This document shows, one piece after another, positions 19,917-30,893 of a stretch of 64,000 nt of DNA (position 1 is its first letter; each line of letters begins with the position of its first letter). This stretch comes from Phytopythium helicoides. Taxonomy: Eukaryota > Oomycota > Peronosporomycetes > Pythiales > Pythiaceae. The stretch lies in assembly GCA_024867545.1 (NCBI GenBank), contig JANFNE010000052.1:248001-312000 (forward strand), written 5' to 3'. The notes under the pieces are model-generated. The model ran no database searches. It worked only from the letters and a program-made list of their open reading frames with translations, and was not told the DNA's origin. The position numbers and the translations under genes were made by a program.

Positions 19917-20303
19917 GTTGAGGAAGAACTAGTAGCAATCGTGAAACTGGTGTTAGGAGGAAGAAGTTAGTTTCGACGAAAACAAAATTGAGATGAAAAC
20001 TCACGATGGCGATTATGCATGTCGTTCGTTCAATTGCAAGACTCAAACCGCGTGGATGAGTGAAAGACAACCGTTGGCAACGCACCATTCCAACCGTCCT
20101 GTTCTGCAATCTGTCGATTTCAGCTGTTCATGCGTTGAGCTGGCGATCGAAAATGACAGGGATTGCGACCCGATTTCGGCGCGCCGCGCGGTATCAACAC
20201 ATGAACACGAAACCCTCGTTCACACAAATTGCCTCTGCAGTTCCAAATTTGTTTTCGAAGACGTATCCTACATTGTTCAGCTCGCTCAGTTCACCCCGAA
20301 TCA

Positions 20304-21575
20304 ATGGCCGCGGACAGCTCGCTGTTTCGCGTGGGCGGTTACGTCGAGTGGTGGCGTGTGTTGCAGTACTTGTGTATCCTCCTGTGCGCCATTTTCGCCT
20401 TTGAGGTCGTGCTTCATCGTTTCGAGCGCGTCGTCTCAAAGTCTCGCAAGTACCAGCGAATGGTCAGCAAGGTGTACCGAGAACTAATGGTACTTGGTCT
20501 GGTCGGACTGGCGCTCAAGCTCATCAAGGAATCGCCGTTGAGCGTTAGCTCGTCAGCCATGCTCTCTTTGCAGGTCGCCGACCTCATGATCTTCATCCTT
20601 GCATTTGCGCTCATCATTCAAGCCACTTGCGTATTCCTCCGGCAGCGGAAGTACAATCATCAAGTCGAGCGAGCCGAGTTAATCTCAACTACTGATTTCG
20701 TCGAATGGTCTGAAGCTGCCATTGAATCGAAGAAGAATGGACCATGCTGCCACTTTGGCAGTTCTTCAAAGGGGTACCGGACGACTCGGAGGCTTTGATT
20801 CAGCTACGCTTGCTGCGACGCTATTTTCTCGCGCGATTCAATCTGCCACAGCTTTTCCCGTTTGCAAAGTACCTTCGTCAGGTCCAGAATAATCAGCTGA
20901 CTCACATGATCGACGTCGAGCCACTCACGTGGCTGCTTCTCATGATCGTTGCATGGTGACTTGACCGGCTTGCGTGGGCCTTTGAACGTGGTGAACTCGG
21001 TCATGACGGCGAACAAGCCACTCTTTTCGTGTTCTTGCTGTTTGCTTGGCTGCTTGCATTTCTCCGTTTCTCTATCCGTCCGCTGGTACTTGAGGTCCTG
21101 TGCGAAGCAACTACTTCAGGCTGCTGGGCATTCCCGCCACCAAATCGACATGCATGCGACGCTAGTTGAGCTGGCACAGGAAGAGTCTGATCGGATGCAT
21201 AGAGAAGTCGTGGGTGAGGCGCTCAGAGCCATGGAGCATGCACAAGAGCTGCATCAAAGTATGGCCGACGAGAAAAAAGCCACAACAACACTGACTGAGA
21301 CGAGTCGAGGCATGTCTTCCGTGCTTTGCGGGACTGTCCAAGTCTAGGCGGCCGCTGAATCTGATGCATGATACAAAGCTCAATTCTCGGCACTCCGCCG
21401 ACGAGTTGGCAGCTACGTCCGTCCAGCTGAATTCCACGATCCCTCCGATCGAAACGCGGCGGGTTTCGCGCAAGGCGTGGCACGTACTCATCATCTTGCT
21501 GCTGATGCTCAACGGGTTTTACCTCGCGGCACTCCTTCCGTGCGGTATCCATCGGATTTGCTCAAAGATGTTATG
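20304..21575 (+). pseudogene. Degenerate, 3'-truncated copy of the EF-hand-like membrane protein
   Basis: MAADSSLFRVGGYVEWWRV to the VYRELMVLGLVGLALKL helix is intact and matches the gene at 10771. It is followed by a frame change near 20770, a TGA at about 20957-20959, another frame change near 21075 (RSCAKQLLQAAGHS resumes), a stop near 21345, and a last match at SRKAWHVLIILLLMLNGF. Homology ends near 21575, so the EF-hand-like C-terminus is missing. The truncation point lies about 220 nt upstream of the next gene's ATG. It is clearly non-functional. Confidence 0.88.
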
Positions 21576-21689
21576 TCCGAAACGGTCTCGGCAATGGCTA
21601 AACCTCTTTCTCTCCGTCACTCTTTCGCAATAACACCCTCTCCTTCTTTTCGTCCAATCCCCCGCTCCCTTCTCCAAATTACCACCGTT

Positions 21690-21705
21690 GATTGGCTAAA
21701 AACCC
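21690..21705 (-). promoter_or_regulatory. Inverted CCAAT-type 16-mer
   Basis: GATTGGCTAAAAACCC (plus strand) is about 90 nt before the CW-finger gene's ATG. An exact copy lies at 745-760, about 280 nt before MIOX copy 1. It could be a CCAAT box; function is inferred only. Confidence 0.4.
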
Positions 21706-21792
21706 CTCCTCTCTTGTCGTTTGTATACCCCCTCGCGGCCCGTCGCCCCCATTTTCCGCCTCCACAACACCAACAGGAGACAGGCGGGGGCC

Positions 21793-24700
21793 ATGGCGGG
21801 CGACAGCTCGGACGGCGGCGCGTCGTCGAGCTCGAGCTCCGACTCGGTGCTCATCCCCAAGCCGCTGGACCAGCGCCACCGCCAGAAGCTGCAGGCGCAG
21901 CTGCAGCAGCAGCGCGCGCGCGAGCTCAAGGTGAAATCGCGGCCGACAGGTTTCCGCTGCTGTTTTTCCCCCGACTGACGGCGCGTTCCCGAGACAGAGC
22001 GAGCTGCTGTGCGTCGTGTGCGAGCGCGGAGACGACGCGGGGGCTGGTGACGCGCTCGTCGTGTGCGCGGGGCCGTGCGTGTCGGCGTTCCACCGCGCGT
22101 GCCTGGCGCACGGAGATGGAGCGAGGGACGCGCTGTGGCTGTGCCCCAGCTGCCGCGCCAAGACGCACGAGTGCTTCCACTGCAAGCAGGCGGGCCCCGA
22201 CCAGGCTGAGGGCGAGGGAGCGAGCGACGCGGGAGGCGCCGCGGTCGGGAGGCCCGTGCGCAAGTGCCGCGCGCTCTCGTGCGGCAAGTTTTACCACCTG
22301 GACTGCATCACGCAGTACCCGCTCGCGCGAATCGCAGGCACGCACTTTATCTGCCCGGTGCGCTGGAGTTTTTTTTTTTTTTTTTCGTGGCTGTGGAGGG
22401 TGTTGAGGGACTGACGAAGGATGGATTGACGCGCAGCTCCACACTTGCGCGGCGTGCGACCAGTCCGGCGCGCAGAAGGAGGCTGTGCGATGCGTGCGCT
22501 GCCCCGTGGCGTACCATGCGAGCTGTCTGCCCGAGAATGTGCGCCACCTGACGGCCAAGCTCATCGTGTGCGCAAAGCATGCAGCTGCAGCACCGTCGAA
22601 GCTGTCCAAACCCTCGAAATCGTCTGAAGAGGTCGGCGGTGGCCGACAGCGCAGCAGCAGCGTCGAGGTGGTCAAGAAGGAGAAGGTTGAAAAGGAGGAC
22701 AAGGCCAAGAGGCGACTGGACGACATTGCCAACGAGGATGGTGCCATGTCAGAGGCATCAGTGCGCAGTGCTGTGAGCATCAGCAGCACGGGCAGCAAGA
22801 AGGCCCACAAGTCCAAGAAAGAGAAGCGTGACAAGGACAAGAAAAGAAAAAGAAGAAAAAGAAGAAGGAGAAGGAAAAAGACAAAGAGAAGCTCAAACGC
22901 AGGGACTCACGGGGGCGCCTCGGTGTGTCATCTCAGGATGAGGAGATCACCGCAGCCAGCGGTGACGAAGCATCGAATGCGACTGATAAACACGTCCGAA
23001 AAGGTGAAGGTTCATCTCGGACAACCTCTGCTGAAGCTCCAGCTCAACCACCTGAGGTGTCAAAGTTGATGGAAACTCCATGCAAGGAGGAGGCACCCGA
23101 GAAGCGATGACAATGAGGTAAAGGTGGATGTATCCTTAACTACTCCTGTCAGCCACAAGAATCGCGGAGACCCCGCCATCGCGTCTTCCAAAATAGCCCC
23201 CTCTCCATTTGGCGCTGACTCACCGTCAATTTCTTCATCGCTTTTGTTTGAAAGCCCAGCAACGACAAAACAGAGGCTGGTTGAAGCGCTTGGCGGAAGT
23301 GATGATGACGACGACGAGGAAGAAAAGCCTGTCGCACCGGTGACAAGCGATGCTGCTAATTCACCCCCGTCCAGCATGGAAAGAGGACCAAAGATTGATG
23401 ATTCTCAACAAACTAATCTCCCCAATTCTGAGCTGGAAGAAAAGGTACTTGCCAGTGAGTATCAGTCACCGACAGAGCGAGAAAGTGCGTCAATCCCTGA
23501 TGGCTCTCAACCCGAAAAGTCTTCCGATTCCGGTAGAATTCAGCTCTCAACAGAATTCCCAAGCGTAAAGCGCGAGCCGATCAAAAGTGATTCGGAACCA
23601 AGGCCGACGCTACCAGCAATCGAACGACTCGCCGTTCAAATCCCCAAGTCTGGATCTTCTTCCTCGCTCAAATCGCTGGGCAAGTCCACCCGCATGAAAG
23701 ACATCGCCAGTGATGGGGAGGACGGGGATGATGAAGGCCCCGGGGGATCTTCAACTCCTCGTTCACGACGCTTGGCACGTATCAAGGCGGAGCAAAGCGC
23801 TATGGCGACCCCACGAGGTGGTAGCCGAGGAAAGAAGAAAAAGAAGAAGGGCAAGGGGCAAAAGAGCACAGCCGATTCAGACAATGAGGCAACAGGTGGG
23901 GAACAACCAGACGAGGACCCGACTGTGGTGGAGGTGGACGAGGCGAAATGGGTTCAGTGCGATAACTGCAAAAAGTGGCGCACCGTGGCGCAGTCGATCG
24001 ATCTCGCGAGTATGCCTGAGCGATGGTATTGTCACATGAATTCGTGGAATCGCTCGTACGCGTCGTGTGATGTGGCAGAGGAGGAAGTTTCGAAGCAGCG
24101 GACACCGCAGAAACCTTCATCCCTCCAAACTTCAGTGACGGATCGGTCCAAGAAGAAAATCAAAAAGCGAAAGGGAATTCAAATGCTCGCTGGTGGTGGA
24201 ACAGGATCAGACGGCGGGTCGTCTTCGTCGTCTTCAGCTGGGAAATCGGGAAAAGATACACCATCAGGATCTTCAGTACTTGCAGCTGGGCCTTCCAACG
24301 ACTCGAATGACGGAAGTGCAGCGAAGCAGCTCAAGAAGCTAGACAAGCAAGAAAAACAGGAGAAGCGCAAGAAACGAAAGCTCAGCAAAATTAAAGACAA
24401 GTATCGCGAAGTCAAGTGGGTCCAGTGCGAGAGCGCGCAGTGCGGAAAATGGCGTGTGGTACCATCATCGATCGACTTCGACTTGCTTCCCCCGCGATGG
24501 TACTGCCATCTGAATACATGGGCTCCCGAACTTGCGAAGTGCAGTGCACCGAACCCTCCAGACGTTGAGGCGTTCCTTCACAAGCAATCGATCAAGGACA
24601 GCTCAGATAGTACCCCCGCGTTCCACTCTACATCGTCTTCTCGAAACCAAAGTAACAAGCGGCCAAAGACTTCAGTTTCCAGTGGTGAACTAAGTCTTCC

Positions 24701-26066
24701 ATCAGCACAAGGATTAAGTCCCGACGCACCTCGATCCGGCAGTGGAAATGGAGTCGGAGCTAGCGATGGATCGAAGCCTGTGAAGTCAAACAAGCTGACA
24801 AAGTCATCATCATCGAGTAGTAATGCAGGACAGCAACCACCCTCCAGCAACTCGGGGAGTCTTGCTCAGTTCAAGAGTGATCCTCAAGGGGCAGTCTCAT
24901 CCATCAAGGGAGCAACAGTTTTGTCTGCTGTCGCTGTTGCCACCGGTACGTTGCACCACGCAGTCGACATCAAGGGGTCTCAGTCGCAGCCATCATCAAC
25001 CTCAAGCAAATCGTCGAAAGCATCAAGCACATCTACTGGCGGCTCTGAGGTCAAGAAAACCGTTCTTGAGTGGGCACAATGCGAGAAATGTAACAAGTGG
25101 CGGAAGTTACCATCCCATATCAAGTCGTCAACGCTACCTGACAAGTGGTACTGCTCTATGAATCACTGGGACCCAGCACGTGCAAAATGCAGCATTCCAG
25201 AAGAAGTTGAGCCAGAACCACTCGCCATCGGCCCGATCCCGGGGACACCCGGTTGGTATCACGGCTCTCACGATACGAACAAGACAGGATCAAGTGGCGG
25301 CTCTCGTCCTCGACGAGGGAAACTCAGTTACACGGAGCTTCTTTATGGCAACACTGGCCAATTGCGGAAGACATACACACCCGAGTCGTCAACTCTTTCG
25401 TTCGATTATGAAGGCGTGACATATCACCGTGATGATATGTACAAGAACAGTAGTCTGTATATGTCGTCGGAGTCGATGGAAAAGGCTATAGCTCACGCAA
25501 ACGCGGAGCCAGACGCATCGGAACTTCTCGCAGATTTTTCGACGACACAACCAGCAGCAACCGGGAAAATTGCAGCCTGGCTGGGGCTCTCGCTGTCGGC
25601 AAAACCGAGTGAACTTGGCGGCAATACATCCAACTCAGTTGGGATCTCGGCGGTTCTGATCACCCATGCAGGAGAGCGTGGTCAACATTCAGCAGTTGAC
25701 AGCGTGTCAACGGCAGTACTTTCAGCGATGGATCTGCGGCGCGAATGGAGTGTTTCAGAGCTGCTTGACAAAGTGAACGGAGTAAGTAACTCTTCGATTG
25801 GTAACGGGGGCGTAACTCTTCCAGCATTAGCAGCCGCTTTGAGTGAGCTAGAATGCAAAGGGCTCATCGAGCGGCTTGATGAAGACCAAGCACGTGCGTG
25901 GAAAAGGCGAAAAGCAGACGCTGAGGCGACCGACAACTCCAGCAATTCCGGTTTTAGTGGTGTGAGTACTGTGCTATTGTATCGAAAGGTGCCGGCTCGA
26001 CCGCTCAAAGCCTCCAAATGGTGGCGCTCGGCTGCAGGGAGCGCTCAACCGCTGCCTTCTGAGTAA
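21793..26066 (+). CDS. Large PHD-finger and triple CW-type zinc-finger chromatin protein
   Basis: Exons 21793-21930, 21998-22357 and 22437-26066; introns of 67 and 79 nt with GT-AG ends, the second starting GTGCGC and carrying a T17 run. About 1,370 residues. The N-terminal Cys/His-rich part has tandem PHD-type fingers (CVVCERGDD..., CGKFYHLDC, FICPLHTCAACD, CVRCPVAYHASC), resembling the PHD region of NSD/ASH-type proteins. A Lys-rich low-complexity stretch follows. Three CW domains come next (KWVQCDNCKKWR, KWVQCESAQCGKWR, EWAQCEKCNKWRKL, each with a WYC and a later Cys), modules that read histone H3K4 methylation. No SET domain is seen. The C-terminus resembles a winged helix. Frame breaks near 22850 (Lys/Arg run) and 23105 leave about 80 codons in another frame; likely errors. 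Confidence 0.85.
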
Positions 26067-26696
26067 TTCGCAAACGTTATGGTAAGGTAGGTAAATTTCT
26101 ATGAACACGCCGGTAAAGCAGACTCTCGACCTCTTGTGATTCTCGTTGAACGTTACTGTGAAATTAATTTTTACAGCGATTCTGATGGGTGCGAAAAAAG
26201 CTTGAGCTGTCCATCAGTCGCTGCCCCTTTCGAGTCTTCAACGACTCTCCATTCGCCAAAGTCTTGTAAGAGCACTGCTTCCACATAAAACAATTACACA
26301 GCGTAGAATCCTGTCGACTAGAAAAGCAAGCTGGGTCCCGCACTCCCCTCTTTTGTCGTCAATGAACTATCCGAGGAACAAAACTGCGAGACGACAAGGA
26401 CAATCGACTTTGTGGGTGCACCGCACCACTGCACCCGATAGGAAAACCACATTGACGTCGTAGTGTGCGGAATTCAACCAAATCCTAAAGTCAAAACCAC
26501 ACTCTCTGTATCGTGTCAATGCTATCAACCAAGTCACTACACATACTCCTGAGGACAACAACAAGCAGAAGCCCTGCCTCGCACAGATGAGAAAATGAAC
26601 CAAATAGACCGGATGTTGTCATCATCAACAAGCAAAAGCCTTACATGCCTGCCAGTGAGATATTACCTTCTCAGCTACTCCTCTGCCTCCCTCAAC
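26067..26696. other. Intergenic region with a diverged direct repeat
   Basis: About 26230-26490 resembles 29620-29880 in the same orientation (shared stretches around CGACTCTCCATTC, ACAGCG..GAATC, ATCGACTT..TGGTG and AATTCAACCAAAT-like ends). No coding potential is recognised. Confidence 0.55.
26230..26490 (+). repeat. Diverged direct repeat, left copy
   Basis: About 260 nt with obvious but imperfect similarity to 29620-29880. The two copies bracket the divergent pair of dehydrogenase genes J and F. The identity by eye is roughly two thirds to three quarters and has not been computed. Confidence 0.55.
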
Positions 26697-27767
26697 CTAG
26701 TGCTCGTGCTTGAGCACAGCACGGTAGCGCACCGATCCGTCGCGCACCATGTCGAGCGCCTTGTTGACCTCGCTGATGGGAAGCACCTGCACCACCGGAC
26801 GCACGTTCTTCTCGGACGCAAGCTGCAGCATGTCCTTGATGTCGGCAATGCTACCGATGCAGCTGCCAACGATCTTGCGGCCCTTAGGCACCAGGTTGAA
26901 CGGGTACAGCTTCAGCTGGTCGTTCGGCAGACCCACCATGATGAGCGTTCCACGGAACGACAGGAAGGTCATGAAGAGGTCATATGGCATGTTGGTGGCG
27001 TCGGCCGTGAGCAGCAGCACGTCGACAGTTCCCGCAGCCTTCTGTGCCTCGGCATCGTCACCGTAGTTGACGAACTCGTCGGCGCCAAGCTGCAGCGCCT
27101 CGGCCTTCTTCTTGTCGGAGCGCGAGAATGCCACGACGGTGGCTCCCATAGCCTTGGCGAACTGCACGGCCACGTGACCGAGTCCACCAATACCAATGAT
27201 GCCGACGCGGTCACCGGGCTTGACTCCTGCCTCCTTGAACGGCGTGAACACGGTCGCGCCAGCGCACATGAGCGGCGCCGCCTCCTCGGACGAGATGTTG
27301 GCGGGGATCTTGAACGAGTACGCGCTAGGAGCACGCACATACTCGGCGAAGCCACCGTAAGTCGGCGTGCCATCCTCGTACTTGTTGTTGAACGACCACA
27401 CAGCGCGAGAGCAGTAGGCGTCGGCTCCCGAAGCGCACGCCTTGCACGGCTTGTCAGCGTCCTTGTTCAGGCACGCCCACACCTGTGCGCCGACTCCGAC
27501 GCGGTCCCCCACCTTGAGTGTCGTGACATTGGAGCCCACCTGCGTGATCTCACCGATGATCTCGTGGCCGGGAACGCATGGCGCCTGGAACGGACCCCAA
27601 CCACCGTCGATCGTGTGCACGTCCGAGCCGCAGATGCCGCAGTGAGAGACCTTGATCTCTACGTCTTCAGCTCCGAGCGGACGCGCCTCGAACTGCCACT
27701 GCTTGACGGGCTCGTCCTTGGAGAAGGCGGCGTAGGCCTTGACGGTGCGTGGAGCGGCGGTCGACAT
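26697..27767 (-). CDS. Zinc-dependent alcohol dehydrogenase, cinnamyl-alcohol-dehydrogenase type (copy J)
   Basis: A 356-residue near-identical paralogue of copy I. It keeps the catalytic zinc motif (CGICGSDVH, GHEIIGE), the structural cysteine cluster and the GIGGLGHVAVQFAKAMGA cofactor motif. Differences from copy I are few and mostly conservative (for example V/A and M/L changes, and SR for PR before MVW/AVW). It is transcribed leftwards, divergently from paralogue F, with 586 nt between the start codons. The promoter element at 27821-27838 and the CAACCAA leader are shared with copy I, so both copies probably respond to the same transcription machinery. Confidence 0.94.
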   Translation of the reverse strand: MSTAAPRTVKAYAAFSKDEPVKQWQFEARPLGAEDVEIKVSHCGICGSDVHTIDGGWGPFQAPCVPGHEIIGEITQVGSNVTTLKVGDRVGVGAQVWACLNKDADKPCKACASGADAYCSRAVWSFNNKYEDGTPTYGGFAEYVRAPSAYSFKIPANISSEEAAPLMCAGATVFTPFKEAGVKPGDRVGIIGIGGLGHVAVQFAKAMGATVVAFSRSDKKKAEALQLGADEFVNYGDDAEAQKAAGTVDVLLLTADATNMPYDLFMTFLSFRGTLIMVGLPNDQLKLYPFNLVPKGRKIVGSCIGSIADIKDMLQLASEKNVRPVVQVLPISEVNKALDMVRDGSVRYRAVLKHEH

Positions 27768-27820
27768 GGTAGACGGAGTGATTGGAGAGGTTGGTTGGTT
27801 GGTTGGTTATTGAGGTCGCT

Positions 27821-27838
27821 GGAAAATTGCGGAATGAG
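27821..27838 (-). promoter_or_regulatory. Inr/FPR core promoter of zinc-dependent dehydrogenase J
   Basis: The minus strand reads CTCATTCCGCAATTTTCC, identical to the core element of copy I. It lies about 55 nt upstream of the ATG. Confidence 0.8.
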
Positions 27839-28281
27839 TGAACTCCGAGGTCACGTGTTCGCCAGAGTGGAAGAGGTTTCGTTCAACTCGATGTCGAAAC
27901 ACCCGAGCTGCGTGAAACTCCTCGATGCCATTCGTGCCGAGGATGTGATGATGCAGTTGGCAGATTCTGGCTGGATTACGGATGGAATGCTGGTCGGTTT
28001 TGTTGATGCGGTTGGCTCACCCCGTAATGCCAGGCACATGGAAAGTCGCTGGAACAGCAACAATGCTCGAGTCGTCCTCGAAGTTGACCATCGTCATCAT
28101 GCCGACAGCGTAATGCATTCCAGGGCTGGAATATCTGAGCAGCAAATCGTCGGGAGCTGTGAAAGCGAGACACGTACGTGTAGGCTTTCACGCACTCATT
28201 GGTCGGGACTCTCGACTCGTGACTCACGAGTCCGTCCGTCCTCATAGCCCACAGCATCCGCGTGGAATACGCTCGGACTGT

Positions 28282-28298
28282 TGTCATTTCCAAATTAT
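28282..28298 (+). promoter_or_regulatory. Inr/FPR-like core promoter of paralogue F
   Basis: TGTCATTTCCAAATTATC, about 55 nt before the ATG at 28354, fits YCAYTYY plus an A/T-rich flank. It differs from the promoter of the near-identical paralogue C, so the two promoters are not conserved like the coding sequences. Confidence 0.6.
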
Positions 28299-28353
28299 CC
28301 TACCGACACCTCCATCCGCTCAAGGCGCAAACTTCTCAGCACTCACGTCCAAG

Positions 28354-29355
28354 ATGCCTGCTACCACCATCCCGAGCACCTACCGCGCATACCAGTACCA
28401 CCAGTATGGACCCCTCGACAAGTCGCTCAAACTCAACGACAATGTCAAGCACCAGCAGCTCACTGCCTCCCAAGTCCGCCTCCACATCAAGACCGCGTCT
28501 GTCAACCCCATCGACTACATCCTCGTCGAGCAGGGCGACAAGTTCCTGAGCGCCGTGCCGCCACCGACGGCCGAGTCCCCCTTCGGCTTTGGCTTTGACG
28601 TCGCTGGCACCATCGTCGAGGTCGGGAGCGACGTGAAGGACTTCAAGGTCGGAGACGACGTGTTCGCCATGGCTCCGTGGAACGGGTTCGGCACCGTTAC
28701 AGAGTACATGGCCATCGACACGTCCGTGCTGGCGCACAAGCCGACCAACGTGTCGTTCGAGCAGGCTGGCGGCGCTCCGCTCGCAGCTCTCACGAGCTAC
28801 CAGGCGCTGTTCCAACACGGGAAACTAGAGGCTGGCGAGACGGCGCTCATCCTCGGAGGCAGCAGCTCCACGGGAGGGTTCGCCATCCAGTTGGCCAAGT
28901 CGGTCGGCGCCACGGTCATCACGACGGCGAGCGCGGCGAACACGGAGTTCGTCAAGTCGCTCGGCGCCGACCAGGTGATCGACTACAAGTCGCAGAAGTG
29001 GGCCGACATTCTGGAGCAGCACTCGGTCGACGTGCTGTACGACTGCGGCGTGGAGGCGGACGCGTGGAACACGGGAGCGCAGAAGGTGCTCAAGGCCAAC
29101 ACGGGTCGCTACGTGACGCTGTGGCCGGAGCCGGAGCCGGTGCGTGAGGCCGAGTTCGGGGCCATCAACGTGGGTCACGTTGTTGTGCAGCCGTCGGGCG
29201 AGCACTTGGAGAAGGTGGCGGCGCTCATGGGTAGCGGTAAGGTGAAGACTCCGGTGGACTCCGTGGTGGAGTTCGAGGAGCTGAGCTCTGCTATCACTCG
29301 CGTGCAGTCGCGTCGTGCGCGTGGCAAGGTCGTTGTGCGCATTGCCAGTGAATGA
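28354..29355 (+). CDS. Zinc-free MDR oxidoreductase, quinone-oxidoreductase type (paralogue F)
   Basis: A 333-residue protein starting MPATTIPSTYRAYQYHQYG. It matches paralogue C over the whole length: the Rossmann motif LILGGSSSTGGFAIQLAK, GADQVIDYKSQKW, and the C-terminus GKVVVRIASE followed by TGA. Substitutions cluster in the N-terminal half (for example HIKTASVNPIDY for RVKAASVNPADY) and the last three residues before ITR/ISR. The long 5' extension of the frame is rejected because it covers the promoter element at 28282-28298. The role is as for the other zinc-free paralogues; the divergent partner is a zinc-dependent dehydrogenase. Confidence 0.93.
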   Translation: MPATTIPSTYRAYQYHQYGPLDKSLKLNDNVKHQQLTASQVRLHIKTASVNPIDYILVEQGDKFLSAVPPPTAESPFGFGFDVAGTIVEVGSDVKDFKVGDDVFAMAPWNGFGTVTEYMAIDTSVLAHKPTNVSFEQAGGAPLAALTSYQALFQHGKLEAGETALILGGSSSTGGFAIQLAKSVGATVITTASAANTEFVKSLGADQVIDYKSQKWADILEQHSVDVLYDCGVEADAWNTGAQKVLKANTGRYVTLWPEPEPVREAEFGAINVGHVVVQPSGEHLEKVAALMGSGKVKTPVDSVVEFEELSSAITRVQSRRARGKVVVRIASE

Positions 29356-30893
29356 GGCAAAGCCTATGAGAAGTTACTGTAGCTGCGAATTGGGACCGCC
29401 AGAAGAAGAAGTTGAAGTATGTACTTGAGGCTTCTTGTCTGTAGTCAAATATGACGTTGCAGATTCGCACTGCATCAACTGTTCTAGATCCATTTGGCAA
29501 TTGCTCATTGTGCGTCTCAGTTAATCCTCATTTGTGCAGCTGGATCCTCACCACTCGACGAATCATTCCATGACGAGCCAGAAGTTGAGCAGTCTCAATC
29601 TGCTTGGGTCGTCGCTCGCCTCACAAGTCTTCGGCGACTCTCTCCATTCACCAAAATTCGTACAAGAATACGGTTCCGACTCAAGGCAATTGCACAGCGC
29701 TGAATCTTGTTGACTGAAACAGCGACCTGGAGTTTCTCGTTCTCCGTTACTTGTCAACGAACAATCCAAAGAGAAGATGGTGAGCCAAAAATGCCGATCG
29801 ACTTCGTTGGTGTACTGCAGACTGCACCCAGCCGGGAAACGACATTGATGTTATAGTTGTGTAGATTCCAACCAAATTCTGAGGTGAATTGTGGGGGAAG
29901 GAGAGCGCCGCATTGAACCTCTTCACCGCTCAACCACATCTTGACTTATCACAATCACACTATCTAATTCAGATCATGGTTGACCGCGCTGCTCAACTGT
30001 TCAACAAAGCGCAAGAAGCTGCTCAAGGCGGTGGGTTCGTTCGCCCAGAACACAGCTACTCCAGCTTTTCTTGTCAAGGCGAGATGAAAGATGAAAAGAT
30101 AAGATCAAACTGCCAGTATATCTGCTCATTGCACTGTTGTGACCCTCAGCAAGACTCGAGCAGTTCATTCAAAGTTTGGAGCCAGCCTCGAGGGTTCTCC
30201 CAGAGAAAGGGTCCTTGGGGCGGTCCTGGGATGCGGCGTGGTGGATTCAAAACCGCTGGCGAGCCTCGAGGCCGTGCAGTTGATCGCTTCTGCTTCGCTT
30301 ATGGCCGAGTTGATTGGTGCTTGAGGCCGACACGGAAGGATCTCAAGTGAGCTGCTCACATTAACTCAACTTCCAACTTCTAACCAACTCCGAGGAAAAT
30401 AATGTCCTATCGAAGTGCTCGCATTTCGCGCGCGACGAGTCCAAGTCTAGGCACTCACAGGTGGCTTCACAACGCACACGAGCTCGAGAGCGAGCGAGAG
30501 ATCGCGCGCCGGTCAACGTGCTGCGCTCTTAGCTCCCACTTGTGCAGTCGTCCTTCGAGACTGGAGGACTGCGGGGCTACACTGCCTTCGTTCTGGAAAC
30601 TTTCAAAGTGCTGGATCAACGTAGCACAAGAGATTATCCACATACAGAGCAACCAGTAGCTGGACGCTTCCCAGCAACCACATGTCAGCACAAAAGGTGT
30701 CGCCGTCGTCTCACAGAATTGTTCGCGGAGACTTTGCAGCTAATTCTGCAGGTCAAGTTTCATGCAGGCGCAACAGGCCCAAGGAAACTTTGATTAAACG
30801 CTTTCATGTTTGAGCATTTAGTAACATTTGGACGCACAAGCAAAAATATATCCACGCTGCGCTGCTGTCGAGCAACACCTCTGCAGTGACAAT
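29356..30893. other. Intergenic region; direct repeat and an unexplained open stretch
   Basis: The right copy of the direct repeat occupies about 29620-29880. From 29976 an ATG opens a frame (MVDRAAQLFNKAQEAAQGGG) that may be the start of a decayed gene: a plausible continuation (AQNTATPAFLVKAR, then IKLPVYLLIALL) lies in other frames, and a third piece with good protein-like composition runs 30139-30324. I do not recognise a family. Confidence 0.4.
29620..29880 (+). repeat. Diverged direct repeat, right copy
   Basis: Counterpart of 26230-26490, on the other side of the J-F gene pair and ending just before the ATG-containing relic at 29976. Confidence 0.55.

Noticed and set aside
26595..28247. 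A 550-codon frame opposite dehydrogenase J, and similar ones opposite other dehydrogenases (9231-10196, 13103-14143, 18792-19439)
   Set aside because: Antisense shadows of conserved genes. The same shadow appears opposite each paralogue and has no start context or family.
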